NCBI GenBank assembly: GCA_963070105.1
Contig: OY718808.1
Coordinates: forward strand, 6,735,738 to 6,799,737
From: Litomosoides sigmodontis
Lineage: Eukaryota > Nematoda > Chromadorea > Rhabditida > Onchocercidae
DNA: 64,000 bases
Direction: 5' to 3'
Part shown: in pieces, positions 12,517 to 24,575 of the stretch
Layout: each line of letters opens with the position of its first letter
How positions within the stretch are numbered: the first letter of the stretch is position 1
Translations under genes and position numbers: made by a program
Notes under the pieces: model-generated
Told to the model about the DNA's origin: nothing
The model's database searches: none
The model's input: the letters and a program-made list of their open reading frames with translations, nothing else

Positions 12517-15500
12517 TTAAGACTTCCCAGAGTTTGAATCCGAATCACTATCTTCTGATTCATAACTTGACTCAGAATCACTGCCAGACGACGATGATGA
12601 TGTCGATATATCAGTGTCGGAATCATTTTCACGCACTTTCAACTCTCTTTCTGTTGCTTCGTCTTTGATATTACTCTCTTCAAGATCTTTGTTCGCATCT
12701 TTTTCAACTGACAAAGCTACTTGTGCAAGTTTTTCCTTCCATCTTCGAGCCGCTTCGAATAACTTCATGCTGCCTTTTGAAGCTAGAATGAAAACAATGA
12801 AATGAAATGATTATAAATTTTCGATCGCATGATCAATAAAGGACAGATACATCAAAAAGGTTTGCAGTCAGGGTCATATCTTACTTTGTTCATCTGGAAA
12901 TACATAATCGAAATATTCCTCCCAACCAGCATCCACACCATCCTCGTTCTGAATTTGACGACGCCTTTTCACTTTTTGCGGCATTAAACGAGAAACCTGA
13001 AAAATTATTTCCATGATTTATAAATTTTTAGCGCAGACATGAAGCCAGTTAAGGAGAAGTGAAAAATATGAAACATATAAAAAAACAAATTAGTTAAAAC
13101 GAGCTTCGATTATAAGAAAATACCACATTAAATATTAAATAAGTGATACACATTAAACAGGTGATAAGCCTACTATGTTTTATGTTTTGTTCCTATCACA
13201 CTAATGTATAACAAACTTATGTGATAGCTGAAAAAAAATAGTGAGACATTTACGAAATAACCAGCGATAAAACTGCTTACTGCTGCTATGGAATCCTCAT
13301 CGCCGTGTTTAGTTTCAAACAACATCCATGATTCCAGAAGCAACAATCTTTCGTCCTTTTCACTATTTGCTAAATTCCTATTGGCGCGTTCATATGTTTT
13401 GCGTGCACCCTCCACATCACCAGCTAGTAATTCAAATTCTGCTAGGCTTATCCAGACCTGAAAGTTCATAAAATTGATAACTCTATTCACCGCTCTAAAG
13501 TTTACTTCCTTTTTGAATAAGAGCTAACTTGTCAGTACTTTTTGTTGATCGCCATTCAAATTTTTAAACTTAAGCAAATAATGAGATGACGAAATCAAAA
13601 AAAGCGCTGAAGTGAAAATTTTCTAAAAAAGATCCACCCAGAACAATTTAAAAACTTCTAATAAGCAGCAAAAAATCACTTTTATATGGTTCGTCCGCTC
13701 CAAAAGACTACTGTACAACTGTCGAGCTCGACCGTATTCCTCTTGACCCACTTCGAAATCAATATAGGCCTTCCATAGGACCTAAAATAAACTTTAATTA
13801 AAATTTTGAAATATTTCCAACTATCCAGACATACATTCTATTTTTGGAGATTCAAAATTTAAGGTATTTTATGAACAAACTTCAGGCATGTCTAATGCAG
13901 GCTGCTGGACGGCCAAGGCGAAAACTGCGCGTGCACGGTCAATGTCGCCGAGAAGTGTTTCCATTTCAGCAAATTTAATCCAAGTATTACTGTTTTCTGG
14001 AGCGTACTCCAGAAACCTCCCATATAATATTCGGCACCGATCAAATTCACGTAGTTGCAATTCAAGATCTATGTAGCTTCGGAAAAGTTTATTTCGAGGG
14101 CACATTCCAATTGCATTCCCCTGTAACTGCCCAATCTTATTCATAAAAGCGCAATTCTTGATGCAAAATAATATTTTTTGCACATTGTTAACAATATCTC
14201 ACACGAAATTTCATTTGTAATTAATTGCAATTTTGTCATCTTATATGGTTATAGGATAAATGACATGAGGAACAATTCCAAATGAAGGATAACCAAGAAT
14301 CAGTTTGAAATATACCATTATCTTACGTGCGTCCGATAAGCGAAGTTGTCGTACTTCGAAATAAGCAAACATCACCCATATTTTTGAAAAAGTAAATTTC
14401 TTATGAGGAATCACTTTCAGGCAAACTTTGTAAACATCGCGTGTTTTCTCCACGTCACCAACATCCAACTCTTCGTAGAGCGCGTAATTAATCCACAAAT
14501 AAATATACCGCCGCCAATACCTGCCAACAAAAAGAGATAACTTTAACGCTTTATGAAATTCATGTTTATCGAACATTTTACTTGAACAGTTTACAGAACA
14601 AGACACCTATTTTTTTCTTAACATGCCCAACTACGCTTCATAACCTGCTGAATTCGTATCTGCACTATGGCCTACTTAAATCACTAATTAAATTAAAAAT
14701 TACCTCTTTTCCGGCTGCAGAGGCACATTCGCTATCGCTCTTTCAAATGTATCTTCCATTTCTTCACGAGGAATTTTCTCATTTTGCAACAAACGGATGT
14801 AATCAAACCACGCATCGTAATTATACGAATTTTCAGCAATTTGCTAAAACGAATCAAGTTGTGCAAAAACCACTATTAGTTTCCAGAAAACCTTCGAATT
14901 TACATTATGATTTAAAAACGTTTCGCACAGAGCATAAAATATAAAAACACACAACTAGCGTAACTGATGTACTTCCAGTGCTTTCGAAAAACTCATGATT
15001 ACCTCTTCATATTGATGACGGCGTTTACTAATAATTACATTTTCAATTCCTGCTCTCTCACCATATTTTTTCTCGTGTATGCTATAAAACTTGAATATTT
15101 CACCAGTCCGATCAGCCGGAAGGTGGTCCAATCCATATCTGCAAATTAAAGGAATAATGCAGTCAAAGAACAAATTCACTTATAAAGAATCAATTGTATG
15201 CAGGATTAATTTAACTGCTACCTACAATCTGACATTAAACAATAATTATCCTGTATATCAAATGAAATATGGAAATCTTTCAAGAAATTGTGATCAAAAT
15301 ACCTATAAATGACACTTGATCTTTCGTGTTCCTTCTGTCGTTCTTCAAACTGAGCAAAAGCAATCAACAATACCTCACTTAAATTTTCCTCGCCAAAGTA
15401 TTCTATTGCTCGCTCATAAACCTGCACCACCAGTTAGTCAAAAAAGGTAAAAAAAGTAACAATTAATGCATGATTTTAAATATGCTAATTACATTTCAGA

Positions 15501-16907
15501 TTAAATTTTCACAAAATCGAACTAAAGTTTTGCACATAAATCTCTTTGCAAATCGATTCACCTATTATCACGAAAATATATTTTTTAAATTGTATAACGA
15601 AAACTTGGGGTTTATACAAAAACACTTACGGCACGAGCATTTCCAATGTAACCGAATCTTTCCTCAAATTTCGCATACCGCAACCACTGCTTCACATCAT
15701 GTCCGTGAACGTGGAGAAAACGCTGCCATATAGTACGCGCACGATCGATTTCTTTGTAGCGCAGCTCGAAATTGACATATGTTTGCCACGCTTGTTCTGG
15801 TGGCTCCCATTCCATCCAACGTTCGAAGACCTATGCTAAGCTGCATAAAGCTCGGAAATTGCGTCATTAATATAGATGCAAATTAGTTTATCCTAGTTCA
15901 TTTTTACGAGCTAATCGACAAATATTTGTAATATTCTTCGTACGTAGTTATTCCAATAAAAAATAAATAAAAATACCTGATAATTAAAACAGAAAGACTC
16001 TTACCTGTCTTGCTCCAGGTATATTTCCGACCAACTCTTCCATATAAGCGTACTTCAACCAGAACTGCATAGCCCGAGGCAAAATGGTGATTGCTCTATC
16101 CCAAATATTTCGTGCATGATTAATTTGTTTGTTCCTAAAACCTTATAAAAACTAGGTCTAATCCACTTCAATACAATGAACAATGACAAAAAACAAGATG
16201 AGCTAAGCTGCATAATAAGAAAAATGGAGAATTTACCTCATTTCCATCTCCGCGTACTGAAGCCATAGCGTAATAGAACGGTGATCCGTATCAAGTGCGC
16301 GTTCAAATACTGAACGAGCTCTTTGCATTTCACCTATATTTTCCTCCCATTTTGCATATTTTACCCAGTTTGCTATCTGCGAACGGTTTTTGCGAATGTT
16401 ATCTTCGAATTCTTTCCTGAAAGAGCACTAAGAATTTGATCTTCTAGTGTGATCCATATTTTGCAATTCAGTAGCAATAAAATTTTGCCAACTGAATTTG
16501 GCACTTCGATAACTGGACACATCTGAAATGAAATATGAAATTTGCGGGCAACATTTTCGACGCGTACCTACGTTTCCGCTGATATTCGGCTAGCTCCTCT
16601 GGATCGGATATTTTAGTTTTTGGTGGTGGCGCAACAATTTCTAGGTCACGCTCCTTTGCTTCGCGTAACAACTGCTCAGCTGTTATTTGAAGAGCTGCTG
16701 GAGCCTGCAAATATTGCACTGAATATCTGAATTTACAAAATATTTGCGTTAAAAAAATAAACAGATCTCTGCTGAAAATCTGAGGTGGAGATTCTATAAT
16801 AACTAATAAACACAAGTTCCGAAATAACATACTTTGTTTTTCACTTTCGCTGCTTTCTTCGGAAGCCGCAACGGCTTATTACCCGGTGCCTCTTCGAAAT
16901 CATCCAT
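12517..16907 (-). CDS. CRNKL1: Crooked neck-like pre-mRNA splicing factor (CRNKL1 / Clf1), HAT-repeat protein
   Basis: Core component of the Prp19-associated spliceosome, a scaffold needed for activation of the catalytic spliceosome in the nucleus. Exons, in order of translation: 16907-16833, 16704-16568, 16416-16237, 16134-16005, 15830-15630, 15421-15303, 15138-15003, 14843-14704, 14520-14316, 14120-13881, 13781-13680, 13457-13281, 12996-12885 and 12782-12517. They sum to 2220 bp (739 aa), with every junction in phase. The conserved N-terminus ([20 protein letters not shown]) leads into tandem half-a-TPR (HAT) repeats such as [55 protein letters not shown] and [20 protein letters not shown]. 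The C-terminus ends [12 protein letters not shown], a short helical stretch and an acidic, serine-rich tail of about 35 residues. Length and order match metazoan CRNKL1. Nothing is missing. Confidence 0.96.
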
Positions 16908-17964
16908 CGTTTGCTTCTGGAAGAAAGCACAATGATCCTAAGAAAGAGGTCTTATCACGAGAAAGATATCATCCCTCAGCGCCACCAAATTTAAGCTTTA
17001 ACACCTTCCGAGGTCCCCCTTGTCACAACTTCGCTTCCAACTTAGCCCTCCCTCCTCCGCAACACCTAAAGTGAGGCATTCTTTGTAACACGCCCTAAGT
17101 CACAATTTCTGGGCCGTTATGAAAACGGTAGTCTTACAGTAAAATATAGCAGATTCGCACTCGCGGTCAAGTCCGTAGGATTTCGGATACTTTGAAAGCA
17201 TTAGTTCTCGGTATAAAGGAAACCACAATCGGGGTTCGGTCGCATTAGGCATCAGACCATCTGTTTTGCGACAAAATTCGCTTTTCTGAAGCTACACATT
17301 TCAGCTGGAACACAGCTGTTCATCAGCCTGCCGAAACACAATCCAGAACTTATTTATTCAGCGTTTGTCAAATACAGCGATAATAAAGAGTAATAAATTT
17401 ATAATACGAATTTCTTTCTAATAAAATTAAGATCAAGTTCGTTAGCAACATAAGTCATGCAGAGAAACAGAAAGGAAGCGGTGAGAAAGATAAAATAAGG
17501 TGACACAAAACAGAACAGGAGACGATTGACACTAAAAGGCAGAACCACAACAACGATATCGACACGGAAAATCTCAGAAGCAAATTTAGTCCAAGGTAGG
17601 AGAGGAAGACACTTGTTTCTTCCTTATGCATTTGCTCGTGTCAGTTCGAGTTCAGTATTCATATAGCAGAGACGTCGCGTGACACAATTCCAGTCAACGC
17701 TTCCATCATGCAGTGCTGGTAAACAATCTTTACCACCAACACGTCGCCTACAGCATGAATGTTGTTAATTCACAAGAAAACCCTTTAAACCCTTTATTTA
17801 ACCGCATAAATTGAGAAAACATACGAATTACCGGCCAAATAATTAAAATACATAAAAGCAAGGGCGATTGATTATTTTTGGATTCGTATTCTAAGATGGT
17901 TAAAACTCCTCGCCCCATAACCAGTAGAAAAACATTAAGACACAAATTCAAAACAAGAAGTAGC
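16908..17964. other. Intergenic between CRNKL1 start and Argonaute stop
   Basis: One kilobase holding the upstream region of the splicing-factor gene and the 3' UTR of the Argonaute gene, both minus strand. It is less AT-rich at 17100-17700 than its surroundings, but I see no open frame with exon borders and no tRNA-like A/B box pair. A 62-codon plus-strand frame at 16886-17074 is probably chance overlap with the first CRNKL1 exon. Confidence 0.4.
17793..17798 (-). terminator. Candidate polyadenylation signal of the Argonaute gene
   Basis: TTTATT on the plus strand reads AATAAA on the minus strand, about 170 bp past the Argonaute stop codon. This is the canonical signal in a sensible place, but no cleavage-site evidence is available from sequence alone. 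Confidence 0.4.
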
Positions 17965-20900
17965 TTACAGCATAGCCCTAAAGTTGTTACGCCCTCTTTT
18001 AGCCCATTCATCTGCCTGATAGATTGGTTCTGGAATTGAAATTGCTTGATTAACAATTTGATGAGTAAAACACAAAGCCATCATCAGTGACTGTGCTTCG
18101 TCCATTGTTAAATTTGCTTCATTGATAGGAATTGAATACGCAGGTAACTTCCCAGTGCCCTTAAGTTCCAAAAGTTTTGAAATCTTTAAAAGACAAAATT
18201 TGATAAACGAGAACGACCAACACAATGCCGTCAGTGTTATCAGAGTAATTTTAGTTATCCTCAACACTTCCGTTAAAATAAATACCTTTATGATCTTATG
18301 CGACTGCATGAAAAATTCCGTGGCATCTGGACGTGTTATATCTCTGTCAATCACTGTCAAAGGCAAACAATTTTCCAAACAGCAGCCTGAAATTTGGATG
18401 TAGAAAGAATGAAACAAGTTTGCTGATATGATGTTAAAGATTAACCATTCTCAATTGCAAAACGTTTATTGTGTCTCTTGCAGGCAATGATGCACACTAT
18501 ATTCGGTGAGTAATTATCGACTCCAATTTCTGTTTTTCCAAAATTACGCATTCCTTGACGAATGGCTTCAATTTCGTCTTCCATTACCTTAAAATTTTAA
18601 ATACCTAATTTTGACCTAATTTTGCAGAATGTTTTTATAAGTAAACCATAGGACCTAAAGCAATAAAATGGACAAAACACGAACTCACCATTTTGAACTG
18701 TCCCTCGGAAACGCCATCACGTGTGATAATCACAGTTTCCGGAAGTATGCCATTACGATTGCCACAGAAGAGGCTTAAAATCCAATAAATCCGTTCCTCC
18801 AAAATGGAACTTGTCACTTGTTCTTTACGAGGCTCTTGAAATGAGTAATCACCTATGAACGTTTCTGGACAAGGCGCCCCATTGAAGCTAATCTGAAATA
18901 ATTATTTTATACACTTTGTGGAATTTGACTAAGTCACTCCACTTGTTCATTGTCTTTTGATTGCTACAGTCCACCGTCAACAGTTATCGCAGTACGAACA
19001 CCAAGAACACTTGGTTGAGCAGACGGCGTCCGCATTCTCCGTTCATACTTTGACTGGGGTTCTGGGTGACATACGTCGTAACCAATTATAAGGGTCTTTC
19101 CAGTCGAAATCCATCTGTTAATCCTAGAAAATGCTCTAAATAACATATGGAACCCGAACCATTTAAACCTCTACATTTACCAAAACATATAAAGCAAATT
19201 TACAACTCTACCAATGATAATTGATTTGGAAAATATAAACTTTTGAGAACACAACATACGCAAATGATTCTGGCACAACGCCGTAACACTGCCCAAAATT
19301 TTTGCAATTTAACTTGTTAATGATGTTTTCTAAAATCGCAACTTTTTTCGGTGCGTCACGAGCCTGCGATCCATGTATATGCTGTGTGACTATGCGATGA
19401 AGAACTTCATATAATTTTAAATCATCTGAAAGCATATTTTAAATCATAACTTACGAATATAAGCCATCATTTAAAAACTACAATAACACCCAAATTCATA
19501 TAAGGAAATCCATAATTCATCTAATTTCAAAGTTGTCGGTTATTGTAGTACTTGTTTTATAAAATACATTAAATATTTAAAAAGTAACAGAAACCGTGAG
19601 TATTATCGCGGGAATCGATATACATCACAAATGCTCGTTGATGCGGATAAGTTTCACGAATCTGCTTGAGATTAGTTTCCAATTGTTCAAATCGCACATT
19701 TTTAATGACAGGACTCATCATCTGCATACCTTTTTTGCAACACTCGCGAAACAAAGTCTTTGCAAATGCTCTAAAATTCTACAAATGATTTTACCAGCAT
19801 TAAGGTTGGTAAACTTTGTTTAGCAAAATAATGCTGTATGTAAGAGCTCACACAACCATATCTCCGTCTCTCGTGTCATCATAAAATATGAACCAGTAGC
19901 GAAGATGCGCCCCAACGAGATATTTCTTCCCATTAATTCGCCAGTTTGCCTAGAGTAAAATATGATCAAAATCCATATAAAAAATCTTCTGGCTTAAAAA
20001 TCTTAAAACCAAATCCTCTTACATTTCTGGCATCGACGTCGACGATATCTAGCCCACCAGGTGTGACGGAATATTGCACCTTCGGTGCAAGACGGCGATG
20101 ACCTTTGACCTGAAATTAACTTACTTAAAGACCAGTAAAAAAAGTTTAGATGATTAGGAAGAAATGCAAAACTTACAGTGATTGGAGTTGAACTAATTCG
20201 TACTCCAAAAGCTGCCATAAATGGATTGTAATGTCTCGTTTCATCTAAGTCAAGTGCCTCCAAATTCCGAGCGATGTCGCGAAAACGTGCGTGTGGGAGA
20301 ATAGCACATTCCTGCAAGGCGAACCTGACTAACTGCAGGCACAACAGAGACATGTCAGCTCTACCGATGATGTGCAGTGACTGTTAAGTACCGCTAAGGA
20401 ACGAACTATAATCTTGTATTCCTCAATCCCAAATTTATATGTCACATTCATTCCCATCAAGTAAATAAATTGTACTTTGATTGTATCCTTCATTTGTGAC
20501 TGTGTCTGCTTACTCAATGGCACTCTTTGAAAAGGCGAAACTCGTAATAACTCAATTGGAAAGTATGAAGTACCAAAATTCGTAATCAAACAGACGGCCG
20601 GCCAATCTGCCCTTAAATACCTTTGTCAAATTCGATGAATTTCTCATTTTATATTGGATCAAAAATTTAGGAGCAGCAAGTGGGAATTAATTTCATGGCT
20701 GCCTTCTATAATTTTTTCCTATTAATAAACAGATAGATGACTTAAATATGTAGCTTAAGAAAGTTCAGTTAAGCGACAGAGCACATTACAATGTGTAATA
20801 CACAAGTTTGCAGATGTTTTGGGAACTAGCTTACCGAATACAGTAACCTTGCTGTTTATAATATTGCAACATTGGAATTGGTGGCGTATTTTTGGCCACA

Positions 20901-23900
20901 GAAAGTCTAAAATGCATTGTCAATGACAAGTTCCTACAATGAACCTAACTGCAAACCATAAAAACTGCGCAAAAATATATCAAGCTGCAAATACAAGCGG
21001 AGCTTAAAAAGGGGAAAAAGAACGAGCATGCCTAATTTGTCCGATAGGTTTGTCTGACAAACCAGACGCTTGGAATGATTTGTTGGTGAAATTCAAATGT
21101 TCCAGTCGAAGATCTGAAAAAAATTTGGCTATATCCTCAAAAAATCTCACAACTTTTCCTTTTGCACATATGAGTGAAGAATGCCGAATTGGGTCAGTGA
21201 TCTTTCTAAAATAAATGCTTACAATTCTCCCAAAATTATACCTCGAATAATATTGTTTAACTTGCGTATAAATTGATTGAAAAGCTTTGCATCCAAAGAA
21301 GGAATGGGAGAAGATAAGTCATGTTTCATCAGTACATTGTGTACCATATCCGCCAATGGAATTGCGTCAAAGAATACAGCTTTCTTTACTGAAAAGAACT
21401 CCATTTTCCAGCTCAATAAATTTTAATGTAAATCAAAAAATTTCAAAATTTGAAAGAATGAAAGAACCATACAGTCGATGACAAGTGCTGGGATGATACT
21501 GCCATTCAACCGTTGGATAATACGGACTCCCTTACCAACACCGCTGACCAAAGTTCTACTCTCACCCAACGATTGTTGTTCAAGTTTATACTTCTTACCA
21601 TCCACCAAAAACAATTTACCACAGCCAAATGCATAGTGCGTCCCTCTTCAATTTTTATAAGATTTCAGCTAAGTCGAACAGCTTGTAGAATATAAATTTT
21701 AACTAAAGTTCTCCTATGACCTGTGATTTTGATACTAGAAATAAGTAAAACGATATCACTATTTCAAACAAGTTGAGAAGATCGTCCAGGTTCTGGAAAA
21801 TGTGAAAGACAACCACTGCGCAATGAAATTGCGATCAAGTCTTATCTCTAGCAGGGTGAGACAAAACCACCTTTTTCGTACTCTATGCTCGACTAACTAA
21901 AATCTCGACGGAAGCTATAGCTATAACAAGCAAGGAAAAGAGATCTGGAATTACAGTAGCTCGAGCTAATACCAAAGTACATACTTCTGTAAAGCACTAT
22001 TATTTGTGAGAATTTCAAAAAACTGTTTGAATGAGTGATCTTTACGAGCCAAATCATTCATGACTGAATTACAGTAATCTTTAACATTGAACATATGAGC
22101 ACTTTCTGCACATGGCGTTATCTCAATAAACACGTCGCATGCACCAATTAGGTCAAGCAAATGTGGCGTTAACTGTTCCATCGATATCTTTATGCGAGGT
22201 AGCTGAAAAAAATTTTCAGCTGGATCATCTGAATGCAACAACTTTCAATCCCTAGGAAAAACAAAAAGTTTCAAATTCAGTGATAAAATTTAAATAAATA
22301 AACTGCGTTAATAAGCTGAATTTCACCAGTTCTTCATTCAGCGGCTCATTGGTAAACAAAGTGTTTGCCAAATCATACAAGTAGGCGCCTCTCTCATTAA
22401 GAATGCGGTATAATTCCAAAGCACGTCTCATTAATAGCATGCACTTGTGGTGACGTACAATCATTCCAGAGCTGTAACAGGAACTTCCATGCTACTAAAA
22501 TTATGTGTAAAATGACTACTGGAAAGTCCAAGCTTGATTATATAAAATACCCAATACAATACAAGATAAGCCTTGTATTTTAATACTGCATTTCAGTATT
22601 CGCAACCAAATAAATTCTCCCCAAGTATAAAACATATTTCGAAGTGTGATCCCTAGAAAAGGACATTCAAGCATACTCATCGCCTTCGCCTCTGCACAAG
22701 TCTGTGGTCCACTCTTTTGACGTATCTGTACGGCTTGCATACATCCTCACGTCGTAGCGATACACAATTCGATTTCCAATTTCTAGTGGATAGATATTCG
22801 TTTTTACAATAACTGTTTCTCGCTGACAAGCTGGTGGTAACTTCGGCGCCATAATACATTGCGGAGGTCCACGATTGGGCAACATATTACAGTCGCTGCA
22901 AGAATTTCTAGGCAGTTGACGTGCGTTTAAATATATTATTTTTGAAAAGCTTAAACAGCCACGTTACCACTGTTCATTAGCACTTGCAAAGCATTTGTTC
23001 AATTAACATATGAATTGTGATCAATTATTATCGATGAGGCATTTATGAATTAACGGAACAAGAAAATCACAAAAATTACGAAAGAAATTCTAGAAGAATT
23101 ACTCTGCCAATCGAATATGATTTTTTCTATATTTCAGTTCCACCGGCTGCAGGATCCTTGGGTTTTCAACTTGTAGCAAATCCGAGCCGGTTAACTCGCT
23201 GAATGATGTTTGCGAACGAAAACCATGAGATATCGTTGAACTGCGCATTACATCAGAGCTTTTTACTACTGCACCTTCAGGAGGAACCTGCACACAAATT
23301 CTCTAATAGCACGTTGCTTCAACAAACCAAAATTTAACTTTTTATTCCAACAATATCTTATCCCCTTAATTTCCATAAGTAAATATGTGTACCGAAAATG
23401 AGTCATCGGATGCCGAAGGAAGCGCAGAGTCACGAATGCATGAGTGAAATGCAGATGCATTCTTTTGCGATGACGTTGACTCCAACAGTCGCGCGTCTGT
23501 TGAAATTACCTTGTCCACTCGTTCAGAAATTGAAGACTGCTGCGAAAACACCTCGAAACTAGTACCAGTCCAAGTCTCTCTACCCACCACCTCCATTTCT
23601 TTGCCTGTTTCAAATTCATACATTTAAAGAGCCATGCGGACAATATTCTCTACTCACTGTGGTTTTAATTAGGCAACATACATCAAACGGTCCTAATCGT
23701 GAAAAAGAGTGGTAATTTGAAAGATGAGAGAACTTCCAACACTTCTATCATTTCATACAAACAAACTCAATAGTAACGTCGTTAATATATTAAGTGAAAA
23801 GAACAACAAATTTAACCTCCAACAATTGCCATTTTTGGCCTGAGGCAGCCACTTACGTTTGGCTGTCTTCTACCCCGACCTCGTGGTGGAAATGCGGGGA

Positions 23901-23934
23901 GAATTTGCTTTTCACTTGACGCTTTTGGCGACAT
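17965..23934 (-). CDS. WAGO-clade Argonaute (possible CSR-1-like), with PAZ, MID and PIWI domains
   Basis: Argonaute that would bind small RNAs and silence or license targets. Exons: 23934-23874, 23604-23393, 23287-23103, 22895-22677, 22471-22327, 22202-21985, 21645-21468, 21398-21242, 21113-21032, 20906-20835, 20611-20476, 20332-20177, 20109-20023, 19949-19852, 19770-19595, 19425-19260, 19123-18968, 18887-18689, 18587-18446, 18386-18286 and 18183-17965. Sum 3165 bp (1054 aa), in phase. N-terminal region: a serine-rich stretch, then RIVYRYDVRMYA and GMIVRHHKCMLLMRRAL. The PAZ end reads SYFPIELLRVSPFQRVPL; MID has AFVMYIDSRDNTHDDLKLYE and VVPESFA; PIWI has LIIGYDVCHPEP (Asp about 799), VIITRDGVSEGQF (Asp about 892) and a C-terminus with LCFTHQIVN and IYQADEWAKRG. 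The position usually held by catalytic His is Asp (about 1040). One intron (21031 down) uses a GC donor. Borders near 21398/21411 and 18968/18892 have alternatives. The first exon (RGRG-containing) is the least certain. WAGO clade is inferred from the HQIVN and AKRG style; CSR-1-like rests only on length, possible RG-rich N-terminus and retained Asp residues. Confidence 0.88.
23857..23934 (-). other. RG-rich candidate first exon of the Argonaute gene
   Basis: ATG at 23934 opens a frame reading MSPKASSEKQILPAF then PPRGRGRRQPN, ending at a strong donor (AAC|gtaagt, exon end 23857). That donor leaves phase 0, while the next sure exon (acceptor at 23604) needs phase 1. An internal donor (CGGG|gtagaa, exon end 23874) does give phase 1. 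A ttgcag acceptor ends just upstream at 23952 and could accept a spliced leader. RG/RGG N-termini are known on some nematode Argonautes, where they are arginine-methylated. Which donor is used is not decided by the sequence. Confidence 0.4.
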
Positions 23935-24353
23935 TAACAATGAATTGTTCTGCAATCAAGTAGTCTTGCATTTGCGCAATTCAATCAAAAGAAACCTCGC
24001 TAAGCAGATTCAACGATCGACCAATGAATCAATTCAATAAAAAACAAACAAACCCTATGCGCATGTTAATTTCGTTCAAACTCTAAAACATGAATTCAGC
24101 AGTCAATGACTATGAGCTTCAAAGAGGAGGATAACATCATCAAGTAGGAAAAACGCCAGATCAATACTCATGGTAGAATTCAATACAAAAACTTCGAGGG
24201 TTAATTTTAATGCAATTAAGGTGAACTGATGGAAGTAATCGGAATTGAAGGGTGGGAAGATCTGTCATAAGCTATCCTTCGCAACTAAATCTCTCAAATT
24301 ACGAAGATTAAAGGATTACTGAAATAAATTTACGCAGCTTACGTCGTGACATT

Positions 24354-24575
24354 TCAGCTTTCAGCAGTCGCAGGCTTCAACAGATCTGCACGTGCACTGG
24401 TCGTACCCGCAAGTTTGGCTATAACACTCCTAGCAGCTGCCGCCAATGCAATCACACTTACTGCCGCGAAAGTGCAAGTGATGAGAAGGCGGCAAACATC
24501 TATCGCCCGTTGATCTACGAAGCCAAAGACTGACTTATTGTTTGGTAACCGACGAACAGTATCAATAAGACTAGG
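24354..24575 (-). other. Possible terminal exon of a small single-pass membrane protein
   Basis: A minus-strand frame is open for 73 codons from a ctacctag acceptor (24576-24583) to a TGA at 24354-24356. It reads through a basic/polar N-terminal part (TVRRLPNNKSVFGFVDQRA), then one clear hydrophobic segment (LLITCTFAAVSVIALAAAAR) and a polar tail. There is no ATG, so a first exon upstream would be needed; an exon ending at about 24599 (ttccag acceptor, gttagt donor) is phase-compatible but weak. I do not recognise the family. The antisense frame is also open and hydrophobic, so the strand is not certain. Confidence 0.3.

Noticed and set aside
17140..17260. Possible tRNA-like ggttcgg box
   Set aside because: No matching A box, cloverleaf or acceptor stem could be drawn around it.
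23655..23689. Possible 35-bp exon of the Argonaute (acceptor gattag, donor gtgagt)
   Set aside because: In the only open frame it needs phase 1 before and leaves phase 0 after, which fits neither neighbouring exon.
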